Source: Paracoccaceae bacterium (GTDB lineage Bacteria; Pseudomonadota; Alphaproteobacteria; Rhodobacterales; Rhodobacteraceae). From it: a stretch of 5,877 bases of DNA. The stretch spans positions 1 to 5,877 of the forward strand of contig SKKS01000058.1 of the NCBI GenBank assembly GCA_007123625.1, written 5' to 3'. The notes beneath the pieces were generated by a model. It was given only the letters and a program-made list of their open reading frames with translations. It had not been told where the DNA came from and ran no database searches. Below, one piece after another: positions 1 to 4,641 of this stretch; the stretch's first letter is position 1, and every line of letters starts with the position of its first letter. Both the position numbers and the translations under genes were made by a program.

Positions 1-8
1 CGCCGCCT

Positions 9-569
9 TCAGCCGGGTGCGCCGCACGCGCCGACCAGATCCTCGTAGCGCTGGACGATCCAGCTGGGCGCATCTTCGGGGATAGCTTCGTCGATCGAAG
101 CTGACAGTCGCTCGAACACCGCCGCCGAGCGCGAGTTGTCCACCATGTCGACCGTGCCCGATGGCACCGCCCGGTCGAATACGATCAGCGCCACCGCCAC
201 CAGCAGCATCCCGCGCAGCACGCCAAAGAAGAACCCCAGCCCCTGGTCCAGACCGCCCAGCGCCGAGCGGCGCACGATGGACGAAAACAACGGCGTGAAC
301 AGCGCCGCCAGCACCAGAACCACCGCAAAGACCGCCGCGAAGGACGCGATGATGGTCAGCTCGCAACTGTCGCCCAGGAAATCGCCCAGGTACGGGATCT
401 CGCGGACCAGCGGCTCCACCGCCGGGGCCAGCATATAGGCCAGGATCGCCGCCGCGATCCAGCCCAGGATCGACAGCGTCTCGCGCACGAACCCGCGCGA
501 ATAGGCCAGGATCGCGGAGATGACGATCACCGCTGCGACCACCCCGTCGATGATGGTGAAGGCTTCCAT
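9..569 (-). CDS. cvpA: CvpA family inner-membrane protein
   Basis: This 186-residue protein belongs to the CvpA (colicin V production) family of small inner-membrane proteins, named from E. coli, where cvpA is needed for colicin V export. Its biochemical role is still unclear. Four hydrophobic stretches are visible at about residues 3-23, 31-49, 70-97 and 111-131, followed by a polar C-terminal tail from about 132. Two family-like motifs can be read: SRGFVRE at 24-30, just after the first membrane segment, and a Gly-rich GGLDQGLG...GVLRG at 105-120, leading into the fourth. The ATG start at 567-569 is supported by an AGGAG ribosome binding site 9 nt upstream. The gene begins 38 bp after the radA stop on the same strand, which suggests co-transcription. 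Downstream, only 8 bases remain before the window edge; they read AGGCGGCG on this strand and could be a ribosome binding site for a next gene. purF often follows cvpA, but it cannot be seen here. Confidence 0.93.
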   Translation of the reverse strand: MEAFTIIDGVVAAVIVISAILAYSRGFVRETLSILGWIAAAILAYMLAPAVEPLVREIPYLGDFLGDSCELTIIASFAAVFAVVLVLAALFTPLFSSIVRRSALGGLDQGLGFFFGVLRGMLLVAVALIVFDRAVPSGTVDMVDNSRSAAVFERLSASIDEAIPEDAPSWIVQRYEDLVGACGAPG

Positions 570-578
570 AATCTTGCT

Positions 579-583
579 CTCCT
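579..583 (-). promoter_or_regulatory. Ribosome binding site of cvpA
   Basis: AGGAG on the minus strand lies 9 nt before the cvpA ATG. It is the clearest Shine-Dalgarno site in the window and fixes the cvpA start. It sits in the 38 bp gap after radA, so cvpA can be translated independently from a shared message. Confidence 0.75.
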
Positions 584-607
584 GCCCCGTTGCCTACGCC
601 GGACGGT

Positions 608-1972
608 TCACCCCGCCCCGAAGAATTCACCCGTGAACGCGGTCAGATCCGTCATCTGCACCACATCCAGCCCCCCCCCCGCGCCAAGCTTGCTGCGTGC
701 CGGAGCGATCGCCCGCGAGAAACCAAGTTTTTGCGCTTCTTTCAACCTGTTTTCCGTCTGTGATACCGGGCGTAACGCCCCCGAAAGGCTGATTTCCCCG
801 AAAATCACCGTTTCGGCGGGCAATGCCACATCCTCGCGCGCGGACAGAAGCGCCGCTGCCACTGCCAGATCGGCCGCCGGCTCCGCCACGCGCAGCCCGC
901 CCGCCACATTCAGAAACACATCCATGCCCGCAAACGGGATGCCGCAACGCGCTTCCAGCACCGCAAGGATCGTCGACAGTCGGGCGCTGTCCAGCCCCAC
1001 CACCGCCCGGCGCGGCGTGCCAAGGCTGGACGGCGCGACCAGCGCCTGGATTTCGGTCAGCAGCGGGCGCGTGCCCTCGATCCCGGCGAACACAGCCGCG
1101 CCGGGGGCGGGCGTGCCGCGCTCGGACAGGAACAGCGCCGAGGGGTTGGCAACCTCGGCCAGACCGGCGCCGGTCATCTCGAACACGCCGATTTCGTCCG
1201 TGGGACCGAATCGGTTCTTGACCGCACGCAAAATCCGGAAGGGATGGCCGCGCTCGCCCTCGAAATACAGCACCGTGTCGACCATGTGCTCGATCACTCG
1301 CGGCCCGGCGATCTGGCCTTCCTTGGTCACATGGCCCACCAGCACCACCGACACGCCACGCCGCTTGGCGAAGCTGACCAGTTCATGCGCCGCCGTACGG
1401 ACCTGCGACACCGAGCCCGGCGCGCTGTCGACGGTGTCCAGCCACATGGTCTGGATCGAATCGATCACCGCCAGATCGGGGCGCACCCGGTCCAGCGTGG
1501 TCAGGATGTCGCGCAGCGCGGTTTCGGTGCCCAGTTCCACCGGCGCCTGCGCCAGTCCCAGCCGCAGCGCCCGCAGCCGCACCTGCGCGCCCGCTTCCTC
1601 GCCCGAGATGTAAAGGCATCGCAACCCCTGTCCCGCGAACCCCGCCACGGCCTGCAACAGCAGCGTGGACTTGCCGATACCAGGATCGCCGCCGACAAGG
1701 ATGGCCGAGGCCGGGACCAGCCCGCCGCCCAGAACCCGGTCGAACTCGCCGATCCCGGATTGGCGGCGGGGCGGCGGCGGCTCGACATCGGCCAGCGTGC
1801 CCAGCGCGATCTCGCGGCCGCGTGCGACCGGCACCTTCGACCCCGGCCCCTTGCTCAGCGGCGCTTCCTCGATGATGGCATTCCAGGCCCCGCAGGCATC
1901 GCAGCGCCCGGCCCATTTGCGATGGACGGCACCGCAGGCGGTGCAGGTGAAGCTGGCGGCGGATTTGTTCAT
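608..1972 (-). CDS. radA: DNA repair protein RadA (Sms)
   Basis: RadA is a RecA-like ATPase that drives branch migration of recombination intermediates during double-strand-break repair, in the cytoplasm. This 454-residue copy has the normal family length and all expected parts. An N-terminal four-cysteine zinc finger uses C10, C13, C24 and C27. A Walker A loop GDPGIGKST spans about 95-103, and Walker B ends at D171 in LAVIDSIQT. The RadA-specific KNRFG motif lies at 252-256. From about 275 to the end is the Lon-protease-like domain, which in RadA is a structural, non-proteolytic module. The ATG at 1970-1972 is chosen because it places the zinc finger at the usual distance from the N terminus. 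No good Shine-Dalgarno site precedes it, and a possible promoter lies unusually close. The gene is divergent from alr and leads into cvpA. One oddity is a run of ten G on the coding strand (671-680) encoding most of A431-G434. Confidence 0.97.
   Translation of the reverse strand: MNKSAASFTCTACGAVHRKWAGRCDACGAWNAIIEEAPLSKGPGSKVPVARGREIALGTLADVEPPPPRRQSGIGEFDRVLGGGLVPASAILVGGDPGIGKSTLLLQAVAGFAGQGLRCLYISGEEAGAQVRLRALRLGLAQAPVELGTETALRDILTTLDRVRPDLAVIDSIQTMWLDTVDSAPGSVSQVRTAAHELVSFAKRRGVSVVLVGHVTKEGQIAGPRVIEHMVDTVLYFEGERGHPFRILRAVKNRFGPTDEIGVFEMTGAGLAEVANPSALFLSERGTPAPGAAVFAGIEGTRPLLTEIQALVAPSSLGTPRRAVVGLDSARLSTILAVLEARCGIPFAGMDVFLNVAGGLRVAEPAADLAVAAALLSAREDVALPAETVIFGEISLSGALRPVSQTENRLKEAQKLGFSRAIAPARSKLGAGGGLDVVQMTDLTAFTGEFFGAG
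671..680. repeat. Homopolymer tract (C10 / G10) inside radA
   Basis: Ten consecutive C on the plus strand, G on the radA coding strand. They supply the last base of the A431 codon and all of three GGG glycine codons (432-434). Only the last 20 residues of RadA lie beyond it. Long G runs are prone to slippage in replication and in sequencing. Confidence 0.95.
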
Positions 1973-1977
1973 GTGGC

Positions 1978-2007
1978 GTTATTGCCCTGTGGCGGGCGAA
2001 CTGACAA
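1978..2007 (-). promoter_or_regulatory. Possible radA promoter, maybe leaderless
   Basis: On the minus strand, TTGTCA (2002-2007) matches the sigma70 -35 consensus at five of six positions. After an 18 bp spacer comes AATAAC (1978-1983), four of six for the -10. Only 5 bp then separate the -10 from the radA ATG, so transcription would begin at or next to the start codon, giving a leaderless message. This fits the lack of a Shine-Dalgarno site. The call rests on motif match and spacing only; a longer spacer or a promoter inside alr is possible. Confidence 0.3.
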
Positions 2008-2026
2008 GGCCGCGCGCGATTGGCGC

Positions 2027-2055
2027 TTGACCGGCCCGCGCGGGCGGGCAACACA
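2027..2055 (+). promoter_or_regulatory. Weak candidate alr promoter with GC-rich palindrome
   Basis: TTGACC (2027-2032) is a good -35 match upstream of alr. At a 17 bp spacing the would-be -10 is AACACA (2050-2055), which is poor. A perfect 12 bp palindrome GCCCGCGCGGGC fills 2034-2045, inside the spacer, where an operator could sit; in DNA this GC-rich it may be chance. No Shine-Dalgarno site is visible before the alr ATG at 2063. Since alr has a different-strand neighbour upstream, its promoter should lie in this 90 bp gap or within the start of radA. Confidence 0.2.
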
Positions 2056-2062
2056 ACGCCTC

Positions 2063-3115
2063 ATGGCCCGGGCTTCGCTTCATATCGATCTTGGCGCACT
2101 GTGCGCCAACTGGCGCGCGCTCGATGCGCTGTCTGGCAGCAGTGTGCGCACGGCCGCGACGATCAAGGCCGATGCCTACGGGCTGGGCGCAGACAAGGCC
2201 GGACCGGCACTGGCGGCCGCCGGGGTGCGCGACTTCTTCGTCGCGATTGCCGAAGAAGGCGCAAGCCTGCGCCGTGCACTTGGCGCCGGACCCGCGATCC
2301 ATGTCTATGGCGGACACATGGCGGGCGACGCGGCAGCGATCAGGGGCGCCGGGCTGATACCGATGCTGAATTCCATCGAACAGATGACCCGGCATTTTGA
2401 AATCCTGCCCGGCCATCCGTTCGGCATCCAGCTGGACACGGGCATGAACCGGCTTGGGATGGAGCCCGTCGAATGGGCCGCAGTGGCGGAACTGGCGCTG
2501 GGGCAGAACCCGGTTCTGGTGATGTCGCATCTGGCCTGCGCAGACGAGCCCGACCACCCGATGAACGCGCACCAGTTGCATGTCTTTCGCGACCTGACCG
2601 ACGGCATCGCCGTGCCGCGCGCGCTGTCGGCCACGGGCGGGGTGCTGCTGGGGCCTGCGTATCATTTCGACATGACCCGGCCCGGCATCGGCCTGTATGG
2701 CGGGCGCCCGTTCGAAGCCGCGCAGCCGGTGGTGCGCCTGTCGCTGCCGGTGATTCAGGCGCGTGAGCTGGCTCCGGGCGAAACCGTGGGATACGGCAAC
2801 ACCTTCACCGCGCAGGGACCGATGCGGCTGGTCACGTTGGCGTCGGGTTATGCGGACGGCATCCTGCGCGCGCTGTCGGGCAAGCCGATGCTTTATCACG
2901 GCACGGTGGCCTGCCCGCTGGTGGGCCGGGTGTCGATGGACCTGCTGACCGTTGATGTCAGTGCCCTCGACACTGTGCCACAGGCCCTGGACCTGATCTG
3001 CCCCGCGCAGGGGGTGGACGCGCTGGCCGACATGGCGGGTACCATCGGATACGAAATCCTGACCGCGCTGGGGCCGCGCTATGCACGCAGCTATTCCGGC
3101 GGCGCCAAAGGCTGA
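2063..3115 (+). CDS. alr: Alanine racemase (PLP-dependent)
   Basis: Alanine racemase interconverts L- and D-alanine in the cytoplasm, supplying D-Ala for D-Ala-D-Ala in peptidoglycan precursors. The 350-residue protein has the fold type III pattern. The PLP-binding Lys is K35 in TIKADAYGLG. The second catalytic base is Y244 in GETVGYGNTFTA. R130 is in LDTGMNRLG, and R207 in TRPGIGLYGG is the Arg that contacts the pyridine nitrogen. The substrate-site Met-Asp pair is M292-D293 in VGRVSMDLLTVDV. The conserved GTIGYEILTAL closes the protein. Two positions differ from the Bacillus enzyme: Q123 stands where the carbamylated Lys129 is found, and the usual Asn-Ser-Ala phosphate-site segment reads Ala-Thr-Gly-Gly (190-193). 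The frame stays open far upstream across radA, but ATG 2063 gives the family N terminus (MARASLHIDLGAL). Upstream is divergent radA; downstream, prfB converges. Whether it is the biosynthetic or a catabolic (DadX-type) racemase cannot be told from sequence; no dadA is adjacent. Confidence 0.95.
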   Translation: MARASLHIDLGALCANWRALDALSGSSVRTAATIKADAYGLGADKAGPALAAAGVRDFFVAIAEEGASLRRALGAGPAIHVYGGHMAGDAAAIRGAGLIPMLNSIEQMTRHFEILPGHPFGIQLDTGMNRLGMEPVEWAAVAELALGQNPVLVMSHLACADEPDHPMNAHQLHVFRDLTDGIAVPRALSATGGVLLGPAYHFDMTRPGIGLYGGRPFEAAQPVVRLSLPVIQARELAPGETVGYGNTFTAQGPMRLVTLASGYADGILRALSGKPMLYHGTVACPLVGRVSMDLLTVDVSALDTVPQALDLICPAQGVDALADMAGTIGYEILTALGPRYARSYSGGAKG

Positions 3116-3131
3116 CACCGGGCGCCCGGCA

Positions 3132-3222
3132 GGGGTCTGCGCACCACACGATCAGACCAATCGCCCGCTCGGCGTACCCCACCCGCCCCTGCCCGGGCCA
3201 CAAGAGCGCCGGGCAAGACCCC
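3132..3222. other. Possible composite stem structure downstream of alr
   Basis: GGGGTCT (3132-3138) is complementary to AGACCCC (3216-3222), and TGCCCGG (3190-3196) to CCGGGCA (3209-3215). The right arms of the two stems are adjacent (3215/3216), so they could stack coaxially in RNA. The pairing is read directly; stability and biological use are inferred, and GC-rich sequence produces such matches by chance. Confidence 0.25.
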
Positions 3223-3269
3223 GAACACCTTGACCGGAAACGCCTGCGGTTGGCTTCAGTACGCACCAT

Positions 3270-3286
3270 CCGCGCGGAACGCGCGG
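3270..3286. repeat. Hairpin repeat, copy 1
   Basis: CCGCGCG-GAA-CGCGCGG is a perfect 7 bp inverted repeat around a 3-base centre. Sixteen of its bases (3271-3286) recur exactly 40 bp further on. Between the copies, GCCCGG (3286-3291) and CCGGGC (3298-3303) form a further 6 bp inverted repeat. Together these give three hairpins in a row. Confidence 0.6.
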
Positions 3287-3310
3287 CCCGGCCCAACCCG
3301 GGCGGGACGG

Positions 3311-3326
3311 CGCGCGGAACGCGCGG
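3311..3326. repeat. Hairpin repeat, copy 2
   Basis: An exact 16 bp copy of 3271-3286, forming a 6 bp inverted repeat CGCGCG-GAA-CGCGCG. Flanking bases differ from copy 1. It may be a short dispersed palindromic element or half of a local duplication; one window cannot tell which. Confidence 0.6.
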
Positions 3327-3346
3327 TGTGCTGTCCCGGGGCGGGA

Positions 3347-3367
3347 GAACCGGTCAGACCGGGGTTC
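3347..3367. terminator. Candidate bidirectional terminator hairpin
   Basis: GAACCGGT pairs with ACC-GGTTC around a CAG loop: 8 bp of stem with a 2-base bulge (GG at 3361-3362). It lies 60 bp after the prfB stop on the minus strand and about 230 bp after the alr stop on the plus strand. No U tract is present on either side, so intrinsic termination is uncertain. Confidence 0.3.
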
Positions 3368-3427
3368 CGGCAGTGGTGGGCAAAGTGCATGACGACCCCG
3401 CAGGACACGGCTCGGGCCGGGCGTGCG

Positions 3428-4555
3428 CTATCCTTCGGCGCGGGCCTCGGCGCGGGACTTTCCGGCCACGTCCTGCGCCAGTGTCGCCGCCATGAACGGG
3501 TCCAGCGCGCCGTCCAGCACGCCTTGCGTGTCCGAGGTTTCCACCCCGGTGCGCAGGTCCTTCACCATCTGGTAGGGCTGCAGCACATAGGACCGGATCT
3601 GGTTGCCCCAACCGGCATCGCCCTTGGCGTCATGCGCGGCCTCGATCGCTTCGGTCCGCTTGCGCAACTCCATCTCGTACAGCCGCGACTTCAGCGCGTT
3701 CATCGCGATCTCGCGGTTCTGGTGCTGGGACTTCATCGAGCTGGTCACCACGATGTTCGTGGGAATATGCGTGATCCGCACCGCCGAATCCGTGGTGTTC
3801 ACATGCTGCCCCCCGGCGCCCGACGACCGGTAGGTGTCGATGCGGATATCCGAGGGGTTGATGACCACCTCGATGTTGTCGTCCACCACCGGATAGACCC
3901 AGATCGAGCTGAACGACGTATGCCGTCGCGCGGCGCTGTCATAGGGCGAGATGCGTACCAGCCGGTGCACCCCGCTTTCGGATTTCAGCCAGCCATAGGC
4001 GTTATGCCCGCTTATCCTGTAGGCGGCGGACCGGATGCCCGCTTCCTCGCCCGCGCTTTCGGACAGCAGTTCCACCTTGTAGCCGCGTTTCTCGGCCCAG
4101 CGGACATACATGCGCGCCAGCATCGCCGCCCAGTCGCAGCTTTCGGTGCCCCCTGCGCCCGCGTTGATTTCCAGGAAGGTGTCGTTGGCATCGGCCTCGC
4201 CGTTCAGCAGCGCCTCGATCTCCTTCTCGGCGGCGCGCGCGGACAGTGCCTTGAGCGCATCCTCGGCTTCGGCCACCACGTCCTTGTCGCCCTCGGCCTC
4301 GCCCATCTCGATCAGCTCGATGTTGTCCTGCAACTCCTGCGACATGGCGCCATGCTGGGCCAGCGCGTCGGACAGCACCTGCCGCTCGCGCATCAGTTTC
4401 TGCGCGCGCTCCGGATCGTTCCACAGATCCGGGTCCTCGGTCATGGCGTCGAATTCCTCAAGCCGGTAGCGCGCGGTGTCGATATCCATGCGCTGCCCCA
4501 GAAGGTGCAGCGACTTGCGGATGGATTCGATGGTGGATTGCGTCTCGGAGCGCAT
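3428..4555 (-). CDS. prfB: Peptide chain release factor 2 (RF2)
   Basis: RF2 recognises UAA and UGA stop codons on the ribosome and triggers release of the finished protein. This 375-residue protein has the usual RF2 length. Domain 1 is helical (about 1-115). The stop-codon-reading tripeptide reads S203-P204-Y205 where E. coli RF2 has Ser-Pro-Phe. The peptidyl-hydrolysis motif G248-G249-Q250 is intact in YRSSGAGGQHVN; Q250 is the expected target of the PrmC methylase. The residue matching E. coli position 246 is S244. The start at 4553-4555 is supported by AAGG 7 nt upstream. The frame is continuous through the region matching the E. coli frameshift site (about residues 20-32), with no in-frame UGA, so the classic +1 frameshift autoregulation is absent. 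The C terminus carries a small repeat (RAEARAEG). It follows the penicillin-binding protein gene by 86 bp on the same strand, and its end converges with alr. Confidence 0.97.
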   Translation of the reverse strand: MRSETQSTIESIRKSLHLLGQRMDIDTARYRLEEFDAMTEDPDLWNDPERAQKLMRERQVLSDALAQHGAMSQELQDNIELIEMGEAEGDKDVVAEAEDALKALSARAAEKEIEALLNGEADANDTFLEINAGAGGTESCDWAAMLARMYVRWAEKRGYKVELLSESAGEEAGIRSAAYRISGHNAYGWLKSESGVHRLVRISPYDSAARRHTSFSSIWVYPVVDDNIEVVINPSDIRIDTYRSSGAGGQHVNTTDSAVRITHIPTNIVVTSSMKSQHQNREIAMNALKSRLYEMELRKRTEAIEAAHDAKGDAGWGNQIRSYVLQPYQMVKDLRTGVETSDTQGVLDGALDPFMAATLAQDVAGKSRAEARAEG

Positions 4556-4562
4556 GCGTAGA

Positions 4563-4566
4563 CCTT
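4563..4566 (-). promoter_or_regulatory. Ribosome binding site of prfB
   Basis: AAGG on the minus strand, 7 nt before the prfB ATG, supports the start used here. The same bases lie just inside an overlapping out-of-frame ATG (4567-4569) that opens a 42-codon frame ending in TGA at 4441-4443. Confidence 0.55.
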
Positions 4567-4641
4567 CATCACAGATGTGGACCGTGCTTACCGCGCGCCA
4601 CGGGCGGGGGCAAGTATCGGGCGAAAACGGCAGCGCAGACT

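Larger units (their letters stand above)
3116..3427. other. Non-coding gap between convergent alr and prfB, rich in dyads
   Basis: These 312 bp separate two converging genes. No reading frame here resembles a protein with its own start signal, and I see no tRNA or known RNA gene. The stretch is packed with inverted repeats. A perfect palindrome CCGGGCGCCCGG lies 3 bp after the alr stop (3118-3129). A 7 bp stem pairs 3190-3196 with 3209-3215, and another 7 bp stem pairs 3132-3138 with 3216-3222. A twin hairpin repeat occupies 3270-3326 and a bulged hairpin 3347-3367. The likely role is termination of both transcripts. No T tract follows any stem, so these are not classical intrinsic terminators. 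Confidence 0.7.

Noticed and set aside
633..1613. 326-codon plus-strand frame opposite radA
   Set aside because: It is Ser/Arg/Thr-rich antisense translation. All RadA motifs are on the minus strand.
1244..2062. Long upstream extension of the alr frame, open across the whole start of radA on the opposite strand
   Set aside because: The extension is Arg/His/Gln-rich antisense translation of radA. The alanine racemase family sequence begins at the ATG at 2063.
1979..3118. 379-codon minus-strand frame opposite alr
   Set aside because: It mirrors the alr codons, has the composition of antisense translation in GC-rich DNA, and shows no recognisable domain.
3230..4561. 443-codon plus-strand frame opposite prfB
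   Set aside because: It is rich in His, Arg, Gly and Val, as expected for the complement of a GC-rich gene. prfB on the other strand is unambiguous.
4556..4641. Possible terminator or separate promoter in the mrcA-prfB gap
   Set aside because: Only a 5 bp CCGTG/CACGG pair with a 12-base loop (4582-4603) is visible, with no T tract, and no convincing -35/-10 pair was found.
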